Source: Roseburia sp. (GTDB lineage: Bacteria; Bacillota; Clostridia; Lachnospirales; Lachnospiraceae). From it: DNA of 7,518 nucleotides. This document shows positions 1-5,686 of the stretch, piece by piece; position 1 is the first letter of the stretch; each line of letters begins with the position of its first letter. The translations under genes and the position numbers were made by a program. The stretch lies in assembly GCA_017626625.1 (NCBI GenBank), contig JAGAIK010000563.1, positions 1 through 7,518 on the forward strand. The letters are read 5' to 3'. The notes under the pieces were generated by a model, which saw nothing but the letters and a program-made list of their open reading frames with translations, made no database searches and had not been told where the DNA came from.

Positions 1-185
1 AAGCCCTTAGCGACCAGATTACTGCTATCGGTCAGGTAGGGGACGGTGTTGAGCATATCAATGACGTGGTACAGACAAATTCTGCAACTTCGGAAGAGTG
101 TGCGGCGGCAAGCCAGGAAATGAGCAGTCAGGCAGAGCATTTGGAGGGATTGATTCGCAAATTTAAGGTTGCATCCTTTTCCTAA
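1..185 (+). CDS. Methyl-accepting chemotaxis protein, C-terminal end (partial)
   Basis: Only the last 61 codons are present, read from base 3 to a TAA at 183-185; the start lies outside the window. The translation runs ALSDQITAIGQVGDGVEHIN and goes on through NSATSEECAAASQEMSSQAEHLEGL to a basic end, IRKFKVASFS. This is the far C-terminal arm of the cytoplasmic four-helix signalling domain (MCPsignal). The Ala/Ser/Glu/Gln-rich heptads with S-A-T-S-E-E and A-A-S-Q-E-M match the methylation-helix region that ends most MCPs. The family relays ligand binding to CheA/CheW at the membrane. The sensor domain is not visible, so the ligand cannot be named. A consensus promoter begins 51 bp after the stop, so this gene is probably the end of its own transcription unit and unrelated to the thiazole genes. 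Confidence 0.9.
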   Translation, partial: ALSDQITAIGQVGDGVEHINDVVQTNSATSEECAAASQEMSSQAEHLEGLIRKFKVASFS

Positions 186-235
186 GTCAGAATTTATCAA
201 AAAAGAAAAGGGCAAAAATGGCGGGGCAGTTTGCC

Positions 236-264
236 TTGACAAATAATCCGCCACAGCCTATACT
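236..264 (+). promoter_or_regulatory. Sigma-A promoter upstream of the thiS leader
   Basis: TTGACA at 236-241 and TATACT at 259-264 are separated by exactly 17 bp. The predicted transcription start is near 271. It lies downstream of the chemotaxis gene and upstream of a hairpin plus U-run and thiS, so it drives either a short leader-terminated RNA, the thiSGH-tenI operon, or both depending on read-through. Confidence 0.8.
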
Positions 265-270
265 AAATAC

Positions 271-506
271 CGTAAATCGGAAACGGTTTTCATAATTTCA
301 GAACGGACACGAGAGTGAACATAAGAGTTCATGAAGGGGTACACCACCGCGGGTGTATTTCTTTGTGAACTCTTTTTTGGTTCTAGGGAAAGACCTTGCC
401 GCATTCCTGCATAAAATGTTGATATTCCATCCTTAGGGACGAAGGGGGATTATTGCGGAAGGTACACGGATTCTTGAGGAAAAAATTAAGGAGGCGAAAA
501 AGAAAA
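271..506 (+). promoter_or_regulatory. Untranslated leader of the thi operon, possible attenuator
   Basis: This is the gene-free stretch between the predicted transcription start and thiS. It holds an early weak stem (ACCGT/ACGGT around 269-287), then GTGAAC at 315-320, the long terminator-like hairpin at 323-378, a possible 7-bp stem CTAGGGA (383-389) with TCCTTAG (430-436), and the thiS ribosome binding site AAGGAGG at 488-494. GTTCA at 327-331 can pair either with TGAAC at 316-320 or with the second TGAAC at 366-370, the second pairing being part of the terminator stem. Mutually exclusive pairing of this kind is typical of transcription attenuation. No conserved TPP-riboswitch core (CTGAGA and the downstream GAACCTGAT-like segment) could be found. 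The ligand or effector is unknown. Confidence 0.5.
323..378 (+). terminator. Long intrinsic terminator hairpin in the thi leader
   Basis: AAGAGTTCA (323-331) pairs perfectly with TGAACTCTT (366-374). Pairing continues inward with several G-U pairs (332-339 with 358-365) to TACACC (340-345) with GGTGTA (352-357), giving about 23 continuous pairs around the loop ACCGCG (346-351). Six T residues (373-378) follow. The fold and the U-run are read directly from the sequence; termination is inferred. It sits about 130 bp before thiS, so it would end a transcript of about 108 nt or act as a conditional terminator for the operon. Confidence 0.65.
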
Positions 507-713
507 ATGACATTGACAGTAAATGGCAAAGAGAGAACGTTAGAAAAAGAAATGACATTGCAGGAGTTTCTGCTTTCCGAGAAATATCAGCCGAATCAGG
601 TGGCAGTGGAGAGAAACGAAGCGATTGTGGCAAGGGAGGCTTATGAAACCACGATGCTGGAACAGGGAGATATTTTGGAAATATTGACCTTTATGGGCGG
701 CGGGTGCAGATAA
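507..713 (+). CDS. thiS: Sulfur carrier protein ThiS
   Basis: A 68-residue protein of the ubiquitin-like ThiS/MoaD fold. ThiS is adenylated at its C-terminal glycine, converted to a thiocarboxylate, and donates sulfur to ThiG for the thiazole ring of thiamine. Visible features are the starting strand MTLTVNGKE, the helix region TLQEFLLSEKYQPNQVAVERN, the segment VAREAYETTMLEQGDILEIL, and a terminal Gly triplet at 64-66. The start at 507 fits the family length and has AAGGAGG at 488-494, a rather long 12-nt spacing; an earlier TTG at 453 would add a Lys/Arg-rich tail foreign to the family. One oddity is that Cys67-Arg68 follow GGG, whereas the active form must end in Gly-Gly, so trimming or a different end-chemistry is implied. 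No thiF lies beside it. Confidence 0.9.
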   Translation: MTLTVNGKERTLEKEMTLQEFLLSEKYQPNQVAVERNEAIVAREAYETTMLEQGDILEILTFMGGGCR

Positions 714-743
714 GTTTCCCGTGAGAGCGGTGCCATTTCCGGC

Positions 744-768
744 GGGCTGCCTCCTGGCGGGGCAGTCT
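744..768 (+). other. Stem-loop in the thiS-thiG gap
   Basis: CTGCC (747-751) pairs with GGCAG (761-765). The stem extends outward through G746-T766, G745-C767 and G744-T768 and inward through T752-G760 and C753-G759, around a 5-base loop. No T-run follows, so it is not an intrinsic terminator. Between two operon genes it could serve in mRNA processing or stability, or tune ThiS against ThiG output. The fold is seen; the role is inferred. Confidence 0.4.
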
Positions 769-831
769 CCATGAAGCACCTGGATAGAAATACAGATACA
801 TCATAAAAAAGATAGAAAAGAGGACAAAGCA

Positions 832-1611
832 ATGAGAGAAAACAGAAAAGACAGTTGGTATTTAGGGGGACATGAATTTACCTCACGTTTTATTTTAGGT
901 TCGGGAACATATTCCTTAGAGCTGATTGATGCGGCGGTAAAGGAAGCGGGAGCACAGATTGTAACCTTAGCGCTGCGCCGTGCCAATGAGGGAGGCGTCG
1001 CCAATATTTTAGATTACATTCCCGAGGGAGTAACCCTGCTTCCCAATACCTCCGGTGCGAGAAACGCCGACGAGGCGGTGCGGATTGCCAGACTTTCCAG
1101 AGAAATCTGCCACAGTGATTTTGTGAAAATCGAGGTGATTCATGATTCCAAATATCTGCTGCCGGACAATTATGAGACGGTGAAAGCAGTGGAGATACTG
1201 GCAAAGGAGGGCTTCGTGGTAATGCCCTACATGTACCCGGATTTGAATGCGGCAAGGGACATGGCAAATGCGGGAGCAGCCTGCATTATGCCGCTGGCAT
1301 CCCCCATCGGCTCCAATAAAGGTGTTTGTACGAAAGAATTTATCCAGATTTTAATCGATGAAATAGACCTTCCGGTGATCGTGGACGCAGGAATCGGCAG
1401 ACCCTCCCAGGCGTGCGAGGTAATGGAAATGGGAGCGGCAGCAGTTATGGCAAACACCGGAATTGCCACCGCAGGAGATATCCCCAGAATGGCGGCGGCG
1501 TTCCGTCAGGGAATTGAAGCCGGAAGAGGGGCGTATCTGGCAGGACTTGGCAGAGTGCGGGAAAAAGGCGCCAGCGCATCTTCTCCGTTGACAGGATTTT
1601 TGCATGAATAA
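832..1611 (+). CDS. thiG: Thiazole synthase ThiG
   Basis: A 259-residue TIM-barrel enzyme, the usual ThiG length. It condenses 1-deoxy-D-xylulose 5-phosphate, dehydroglycine and the sulfur of ThiS thiocarboxylate into the thiazole phosphate tautomer. Recognisable blocks are FILGSGTY (20-27), TLALRRAN (45-52), [15 protein letters not shown] (69-83), [17 protein letters not shown] (96-112), in which Lys99 is the expected Schiff-base lysine, [20 protein letters not shown] with the phosphate-binding glycines, [14 protein letters not shown], and [19 protein letters not shown]. The ending [10 protein letters not shown] matches the family C-terminus. The ATG at 832 follows AAGAGGA (818-824) at normal spacing. 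ThiG forms a complex with ThiS, whose gene lies 118 bp upstream. All key residues look intact. Confidence 0.97.
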   Translation: MRENRKDSWYLGGHEFTSRFILGSGTYSLELIDAAVKEAGAQIVTLALRRANEGGVANILDYIPEGVTLLPNTSGARNADEAVRIARLSREICHSDFVKIEVIHDSKYLLPDNYETVKAVEILAKEGFVVMPYMYPDLNAARDMANAGAACIMPLASPIGSNKGVCTKEFIQILIDEIDLPVIVDAGIGRPSQACEVMEMGAAAVMANTGIATAGDIPRMAAAFRQGIEAGRGAYLAGLGRVREKGASASSPLTGFLHE

Positions 1612-1638
1612 ATTACTGAAAAGCCAATGCAGCAGAAA

Positions 1639-1788
1639 CAGAAATTTTACGGAAATTGAAAGAAAGCATAAACAAAAATTTGGCAGAAATCAAAAGAAAG
1701 CATAAACAAAAATTTTGCAGAAATCGAAAGAATGTAAAAGCCGAAATTTTGCAGAAGTTGAAAGAATACAGAAATCAAAATTTTGCAG
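1639..1788 (+). repeat. Degenerate 34-bp tandem repeat between thiG and thiH
   Basis: Four copies of a purine-rich 34-bp unit start at 1639, 1673, 1707 and 1741, with a partial fifth from 1775 to 1788. Spacing is exactly 34 bp with no indels. The shared core reads roughly AAATTTTGCAGAAATYGAAAG followed by an A-rich tail. The first copy has ACGG in place of GCAG and the second TTGG in place of TTTG. Because 34 is not a multiple of three, successive copies fall in different reading frames, which argues against a coding role. The open frame through it (TTG at 1656) is therefore probably accidental. The last copy contains the 10-bp palindrome CAAAATTTTG (1776-1785). It ends just before the thiH ribosome binding site. 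Function is unknown. Confidence 0.85.
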
Positions 1789-1817
1789 TCAGGGAAAGGA
1801 GAGCAATAGGTAACGAC

Positions 1818-3035
1818 ATGAGCAAAGAGGAACATATCAACGAGAGTATTTTGAGCGATGCAATAAAGGAACACCAGAAGGAAGCGCGCATCGACCATAT
1901 GGCGTATCTGCCGGATATGGAGGTGTTGGAGTCAGATGTGGCGGAGCGTGTGGTTTCTGCCATGGAACAGTATGATTATGAGAAATATACGGTGGCGGAT
2001 GTGCTTGCCGCCCTGAATAAGGAAAACCGCACGCCGGAGGATTTCGGGGCGCTGCTGTCCCCGGCGGCAACGCCTTACTTAGAGGAAATGGCGCAGGCGG
2101 CGAAGCGGGAGAAAGAGAAGCATTTCGGAAATTCCATCTGTTTTTTTACCCCGCTTTACATTGCCAATTATTGTGAAAACTATTGTATCTACTGCGGTTT
2201 CAACTGCCACAATAAAATAAAGAGGGCAAAATTAAATGCGGAGGAAATCGAAGCGGAGATGGCGGAAATCGCAAAAAGCGGATTGCAGGAAATCCTGATT
2301 TTGACCGGGGAGAGCAAAAAGATGTCCGATGTTGCCTATATCGGGGAAGCCTGTAAGATTGCAAGGAAGTATTTTAAGGTGGTAGGCTTAGAGGTTTATC
2401 CCATGAATTCCGACGAGTATGCCTTTCTTCACCAGTGCGGCGCAGATTATGTGACGGTATTTCAGGAGACCTATCATTCCGATAAATATGAGACACTGCA
2501 CTTAGCAGGGCATAAGAGGATTTTCCCCTATCGTCTCAATGCCCAGGAGCGGGCGTTAAAGGGCGGCATGAGGGGCGTAGGATTTGCGGCGCTGTTAGGG
2601 CTTGATGATTTTAGAAAAGATGCCTTTGCCACGGGAATGCACGCCTATTTGCTCCAGCGGAAATACCCCCATGCGGAAATTGCCTTTTCCTGTCCGAGAC
2701 TGCGCCCTATTATCAATAACGATAAAATCAATCCTATGGACGTTCACGAGGCACAGTTGCTTCAGGTAGTGACGGCGTACCGCCTGTTTATGCCCTATGC
2801 CAGCATTACCGTTTCCACCAGAGAATGCGCCAGAGTCCGGGACAACCTTATGAAAATTGCAGCCACCAAAATTTCCGCAGGAGTCAGCACCGGAATCGGC
2901 AGCCATGCCAAAGACGTGGAGGATAAGGGGGACGAGCAGTTTGAGATATCTGACGGGCGGACGGTGACGGAGGTTTATCAGGCGTTAGAAAACCTTGGGT
3001 TACAGCCAGTGATGAATGATTACATTTATGTATAA
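1818..3035 (+). CDS. thiH: 2-iminoacetate (dehydroglycine) synthase ThiH
   Basis: A 405-residue radical-SAM enzyme that cleaves tyrosine to dehydroglycine and p-cresol, supplying the C2-N unit of the thiazole in anaerobes. The 4Fe-4S/SAM motif CX3CX2C is Cys119, Cys123, Cys126 (NYCENYCIYCGF). Other blocks are EILILTGESKK, VGLEVYPM, GADYVTVFQETYH, HKRIFPYRLNAQERAL, GVGFAALLGLDDFRKDAF, SCPRLRP and ISAGVSTGIGSH. HydG is a relative but carries an extra C-terminal Cys-rich cluster domain; here the protein ends with VYQALENLGLQPV and no such cysteines, so ThiH is preferred. The ATG at 1818 begins MSKEEHIN. AAAGGAG lies at 1795-1801, a long 16-nt spacing, with a weak AGGT closer in. Extending to TTG 1656 would add 54 residues made of the tandem repeat and is rejected. 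Confidence 0.95.
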   Translation: MSKEEHINESILSDAIKEHQKEARIDHMAYLPDMEVLESDVAERVVSAMEQYDYEKYTVADVLAALNKENRTPEDFGALLSPAATPYLEEMAQAAKREKEKHFGNSICFFTPLYIANYCENYCIYCGFNCHNKIKRAKLNAEEIEAEMAEIAKSGLQEILILTGESKKMSDVAYIGEACKIARKYFKVVGLEVYPMNSDEYAFLHQCGADYVTVFQETYHSDKYETLHLAGHKRIFPYRLNAQERALKGGMRGVGFAALLGLDDFRKDAFATGMHAYLLQRKYPHAEIAFSCPRLRPIINNDKINPMDVHEAQLLQVVTAYRLFMPYASITVSTRECARVRDNLMKIAATKISAGVSTGIGSHAKDVEDKGDEQFEISDGRTVTEVYQALENLGLQPVMNDYIYV

Positions 3036-3062
3036 AATAGGATAGTAGACATGCGGGTATGT

Positions 3063-3090
3063 GAAGCAGATGCTTCCTGCCCGAAAGCAT
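3063..3090 (+). other. Alternative hairpins in the thiH-tenI gap
   Basis: GAAGC (3063-3067) pairs with GCTTC (3072-3076) around AGAT. Alternatively, ATGCTT (3070-3075) pairs with AAGCAT (3085-3090). The two folds share bases and cannot coexist. They lie in the 73-nt gap before the tenI ribosome binding site, so they might influence its translation. No T-run is present. Confidence 0.25.
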
Positions 3091-3108
3091 GGAAATAAAG
3101 GAAGGATT

Positions 3109-3729
3109 ATGGCAAATAACGAAATTATCGCAGTAACCAGCCGGAAACTCTGTACCCGCCCTTTTTTAGAACAGTTAGAGAGAGTGGCAGGGCAGCATCC
3201 GAAAGCAATTATGCTGCGGGAAAAGGATTTACCGGAGGAAACCTATGAAAGACTGGCGGGGGAGGTCTTAACATTGTGCCGGAACTATGATGTGGAACTT
3301 ATCCTGCATAACTTTCCCGCCGTTGCAAAAAAACTGGGGATAAGGACAGTTCATCTGCCCCTTGGGGAATTACGGAAATTCAGGGACGGAGGGGGCGCAG
3401 TGGGGATATGTTCTGCTTGTTTCCCAGGCAAAGCGGAGGGACGGAGGGGGGATGGGCTGAACATCGGCTGCTCCGTCCACTCCCCGGAGGAGGCGAAGGA
3501 GGCAGAGCAGCTTGGAGCAGCCTATCTTACCGCCGGGCATATCTATGCCACCGACTGCAAGCCGGACATTCCGCCGAGGGGGCTTTCTTTCCTGCGGGAA
3601 GTCTGCCGCTCCGTAACGATTCCCGTTTATGCCATCGGCGGCATAGGCTTAAAAGGCGGTCGTTTAGAGGAAGTGATGGAGGCCGGCGCAAAGGGTGCCT
3701 GTGTGATGTCGGATTTTATGAGAGTATAA
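3109..3729 (+). CDS. tenI: TenI-type thiazole tautomerase (ThiE/TenI family)
   Basis: A 206-residue TIM-barrel protein of the thiamine phosphate synthase/TenI superfamily. Visible blocks are IMLREKDLPEETYERLA (34-50), LILHNF (64-69), TVHLPLGEL, IGCSVHSPEEAKEAE (119-133), GHIYATDCK (143-151), PRGLSFL, IPVYAIGGIG (171-180) and GAKGACVMSDFM. The GH-x3-TDCK block and the IGxSVHSxEEA block match B. subtilis TenI as I remember it (GHVFETDCK), and His144 falls on its catalytic His122. ThiE normally has an N-D pair after the LREK strand, HLGQxD for Mg, and TxTK; here these read HN, HLPLGE and TDCK. I therefore infer aromatisation of the ThiG product, not joining of thiazole and pyrimidine. Compared with TenI, about 17 residues are inserted near 96-115, containing CSAC. 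ATG 3109 has AAGGAAGG just upstream; GTG 3061 has none. ThiE remains possible. Confidence 0.75.
   Translation: MANNEIIAVTSRKLCTRPFLEQLERVAGQHPKAIMLREKDLPEETYERLAGEVLTLCRNYDVELILHNFPAVAKKLGIRTVHLPLGELRKFRDGGGAVGICSACFPGKAEGRRGDGLNIGCSVHSPEEAKEAEQLGAAYLTAGHIYATDCKPDIPPRGLSFLREVCRSVTIPVYAIGGIGLKGGRLEEVMEAGAKGACVMSDFMRV
3382..3450 (+). repeat. 14-bp direct repeat around the tenI insertion
   Basis: AGGGACGGAGGGGG occurs at 3382-3395 and again at 3437-3450, 55 bp apart. The two copies lie in different reading frames and bracket most of the extra Gly/Arg/Cys-containing segment of the TenI-like protein. The local strand is very G-rich. This could mark a past slippage or duplication event; the repeat is seen, the mechanism is inferred. 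Confidence 0.6.
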
Positions 3730-3732
3730 AGC

Positions 3733-3768
3733 GCGGCAGGAGAAAAGAAAGGGGAAATTTCCTGCTGT
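3733..3768 (+). terminator. Possible weak terminator after the thi genes
   Basis: GCGGCAGGA (3733-3741) can pair with TCCTGCTGT (3760-3768) in 9 pairs, two of them G-U, around an 18-base loop. It is followed by the interrupted pyrimidine run CCTCTTTC. It stands 4 bp after the tenI stop and ahead of the minC promoter, the right place for a terminator, but the tail is poor. Confidence 0.35.
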
Positions 3769-3816
3769 CCTCTTTCAAAATGCCGCAAAAATTTCCAAAA
3801 ATTCCGCCCTGCTGCA

Positions 3817-3845
3817 TTGCACGGACGGCAATAATCTGCTATACT
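3817..3845 (+). promoter_or_regulatory. Sigma-A promoter of minCDE
   Basis: TTGCAC (3817-3822) and TATACT (3840-3845) are 17 bp apart. The predicted start near 3852 gives a leader of about 22 nt to minC with GGAGGAG at 3863-3869. AT-rich A/T tracts at 3787-3804 just upstream could act as an UP element. The min genes thus appear to have their own transcription, separate from the thi genes. Confidence 0.75.
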
Positions 3846-3873
3846 TAATCGGATAGTAAATTGGAGGAGCGAT

Positions 3874-4572
3874 ATGTCACAGGCAGTTATTATAAAAAGT
3901 AATAAGTTTGGAATCCACCTTATTTTAGACAAGGATATGGCATTCCAGTCGCTTTTGAAGGCAATCATCGAAAAATTCAAAGAATCCGAAAAATTTTTCA
4001 AAGGCGCAAAGCTGGCGATTTCCTTTGAGGGGAGACAGTTGACCCCCGAACAGGAGACAGCGATTGTGGACGCCGTCACAGCCAACACGTCCATTGAGAT
4101 ACTCTGTATTGTGGACAATAATCCGGAGCATGAAGAATATATCAGACAGCAGATAGAAGCCTGCCAGGCGTCGGTGCAACAACCCTATGTGGACGGAGGA
4201 ACCCAGTTTTACCGTGGAACGCTGCGTTCCGGCCAGGTCATTGAGAGTGAATCCGGCATTGTGGTGGTGGGGGATGTGAATCCCGGCGCCACCGTATCCG
4301 TCTATGGCAGCATTGTGATTTTAGGCGCTGTGAAGGGAAATGTATACGCAGGCATCGGCGGGGACGACAGTGCATTTATTGTGGCACTGGATATGGACCC
4401 CATTCAGATTCGGATTGGAAATGTGATTGCCAAGAGCCCGGACAAGACCTTTGGAAAAAGAAGGCGGCAGAAGAAAACCAAAGAATCCCCTTCAAATCCC
4501 CAGATTGCATATACCAAAGACGGAACTATTTGTATTGAGCCGTTGACGAAGGAATTATTAAGTGATATTTAA
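3874..4572 (+). CDS. minC: Septum site-determining protein MinC
   Basis: A 232-residue FtsZ inhibitor that blocks Z-ring assembly away from midcell when held at the membrane by MinD. The N-terminal domain (about 1-95) includes VIIKSNKFGIHLILD and AFQSLLKAIIEKFKES. A linker precedes the C-terminal beta-helix domain (about 110-222), with RGTLRSGQ (114-121), GIVVVGDVNPGATVSVYGSIVILGAVKGNVYAG (128-160) and PIQIRIG (176-182). R118-S-G-Q is the signature region for MinD binding. Residues 191-204 are strongly basic (KRRRQKKTK), joining the helix to a short end, IAYTKDGTICIEPL. It is the first gene of the minCDE operon, with GGAGGAG 4 bp before the ATG; minD follows after 21 bp. Length and motifs are normal for Firmicute MinC. 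Confidence 0.97.
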   Translation: MSQAVIIKSNKFGIHLILDKDMAFQSLLKAIIEKFKESEKFFKGAKLAISFEGRQLTPEQETAIVDAVTANTSIEILCIVDNNPEHEEYIRQQIEACQASVQQPYVDGGTQFYRGTLRSGQVIESESGIVVVGDVNPGATVSVYGSIVILGAVKGNVYAGIGGDDSAFIVALDMDPIQIRIGNVIAKSPDKTFGKRRRQKKTKESPSNPQIAYTKDGTICIEPLTKELLSDI

Positions 4573-4593
4573 CAGCAGGAGGAATGAAAAAAC

Positions 4594-5385
4594 ATGAGTG
4601 AAGTAATCGTAATTACGTCTGGAAAAGGCGGAGTTGGTAAGACCACTACAACCGCAAACGTGGGAACCGGTTTAGCGCAGCTAAACAAAAAAGTGGTATT
4701 GATTGACACGGATATCGGACTGCGTAACTTAGACGTAGTTATGGGATTGGAAAACAGGATTGTTTATAATCTGGTGGACGTGGTGGAAGGAAACTGCCGC
4801 ATCAAACAGGCGTTGATTAAAGATAAAAAATATCCGGAATTATATCTTCTGCCTTCCGCTCAGACCAGGGATAAGACGGCGGTGACACCGGAGCAGATGC
4901 AGGCGCTGATTGAGGAGCTGAGACAGGATTTTGATTACATACTGTTAGACTGCCCGGCAGGAATCGAGCAGGGATTTAAAAATGCCATTGCCGGAGCGGA
5001 CCGCGCCCTTGTTGTCACCACGCCGGAGGTTTCCGCTATCCGTGACGCGGACCGTATTATCGGGATGTTAGAGGCAAATGAGTTAAAACGGATTGATTTG
5101 ATTGTCAACAGGCTTCGTATGGATATGGTAAAGCGGGGCGATATGATGAATGTTGCCGATGTCTGCGATATCCTTGCGGTGAATTTAATCGGAGCTGTGC
5201 CGGATGATGAGCATATCGTGATTTCCACCAACCAGGGCGAGCCGCTGGTTGGTTCCGACTGCCTTGCAGGAAAGGCATACGAGAATATCTGCCACCGTAT
5301 CTTAGGCGAGGAAGTGCCGTTTTTGGATTTGGAGGGAAAAGCAGGAGTATTTTCCAAATTAAAAGATTTGTTCAGGAAAAATTAG
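4594..5385 (+). CDS. minD: Septum site-determining ATPase MinD
   Basis: A 263-residue ParA/MinD-family ATPase. ATP-bound MinD dimerises on the inner membrane face and recruits MinC, and MinE releases it by stimulating hydrolysis. The deviant Walker A motif SGKGGVGKTT (9-18) holds the signature Lys11 and the P-loop Lys16. Switch I is LIDTDIGLRNLD (36-47, with Asp38 and Asp40) and Walker B/switch II is ILLDCPAGIEQGF (116-128). The C-terminal VFSKLKDLFRKN (252-263) is an amphipathic membrane-targeting helix, ending basic. The ribosome binding site AGGAGG (4577-4582) is 11 nt before the ATG. Another ATG at 4584, right after the site, opens only a 5-codon frame and is not the start. minE follows after 12 bp, with its ribosome binding site overlapping the minD stop. 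Confidence 0.98.
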   Translation: MSEVIVITSGKGGVGKTTTTANVGTGLAQLNKKVVLIDTDIGLRNLDVVMGLENRIVYNLVDVVEGNCRIKQALIKDKKYPELYLLPSAQTRDKTAVTPEQMQALIEELRQDFDYILLDCPAGIEQGFKNAIAGADRALVVTTPEVSAIRDADRIIGMLEANELKRIDLIVNRLRMDMVKRGDMMNVADVCDILAVNLIGAVPDDEHIVISTNQGEPLVGSDCLAGKAYENICHRILGEEVPFLDLEGKAGVFSKLKDLFRKN

Positions 5386-5397
5386 GAGGAGCAGCTC

Positions 5398-5670
5398 ATG
5401 GGATTGTTTGAACTATTTAAAAAGAAAAATTCCGGTGACGTGGCAAAAGACCGTTTAAAGCTTTTGCTGGTATCGGACCGGGCAAACTGCTCTCCGGAAA
5501 TGATGGAACAGATTAAAAACGAGATTATCCAGGTGATTTCCAAATATATGGACATTGACACCGAGGGTCTGGATATTCAGATTACCCAGACGGAGTCTGA
5601 GGGCAGCAACGGAACGGTTCCGGCGCTGTTTGCCAATATTCCGATTAAGGATATTCATCATGGAAAATAA
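5398..5670 (+). CDS. minE: Cell division topological specificity factor MinE
   Basis: A 90-residue protein, close to the 88 of E. coli MinE. Residues 1-10 (MGLFELFKKK) form the amphipathic membrane-binding start. DVAKDRLKLLLVSDRA (14-29) is the anti-MinCD segment that contacts MinD and triggers its ATPase. PEMMEQIKNEIIQVISKYMDID (33-54) and the following strands are the dimerising topological domain. MinE makes the MinCD inhibitor oscillate or dissociate, sparing midcell. AGGAGGA (5384-5390) overlaps the minD stop codon and gives tight coupling. It is the last gene of the operon; a strong terminator begins 16 bp downstream. Having MinE and not DivIVA alone fits Clostridia. Confidence 0.97.
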   Translation: MGLFELFKKKNSGDVAKDRLKLLLVSDRANCSPEMMEQIKNEIIQVISKYMDIDTEGLDIQITQTESEGSNGTVPALFANIPIKDIHHGK

Positions 5671-5686
5671 AAAGTGGAAAGAATAG

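Noticed and set aside
211..235. GGCAAA/TTTGCC hairpin after the chemotaxis gene as a terminator
   Set aside because: It has only 6 pairs, a 13-base loop and no T-run, and it adjoins the TTGACA promoter box. It is too weak to call.
336..360. T-box-like ACCGCGGG in the hairpin loop of the thi leader
   Set aside because: The T-box core needs the GGTGG-N upstream of ACCGCG and a long specifier stem. Only about 50 nt separate the predicted start from this hairpin and the UGGN part is absent, so it is not a T-box.
453..506. Upstream TTG start for thiS adding 18 residues
   Set aside because: The added residues are Lys/Arg-rich and foreign to ThiS. The ATG at 507 has the AAGGAGG site upstream and gives the family length.
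1639..1788. CRISPR array
   Set aside because: The 34-bp units are contiguous with no unique spacers between them, so this is a simple tandem repeat.
1656..1817. 54-residue N-terminal extension of ThiH from a TTG codon
   Set aside because: It is encoded by the 34-bp tandem repeat, whose period is not a multiple of three, has no ribosome binding site, and would make the protein too long. The ATG at 1818 gives a normal ThiH.
1818..3035. HydG (hydrogenase maturase) instead of ThiH
   Set aside because: It lacks the C-terminal extension and extra cysteines for a second cluster, and it lies between thiG and a TenI-type gene.
3061..3108. GTG start for the tenI-like gene
   Set aside because: No ribosome binding site precedes it. 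The ATG at 3109 follows AAGGAAGG and matches the family start.
3408..3848. Plus-strand 146-codon open frame overlapping tenI and the minC promoter
   Set aside because: It lies in another frame of tenI, has a Ser/Arg-rich composition with no family features, and runs through the minC promoter. It is a shadow frame.
4584..4601. ATG just after the minD ribosome binding site
   Set aside because: It opens only five codons (MKKHE) before a stop, in a different frame, and the 1-nt spacing is too short. The ATG at 4594 gives full MinD.
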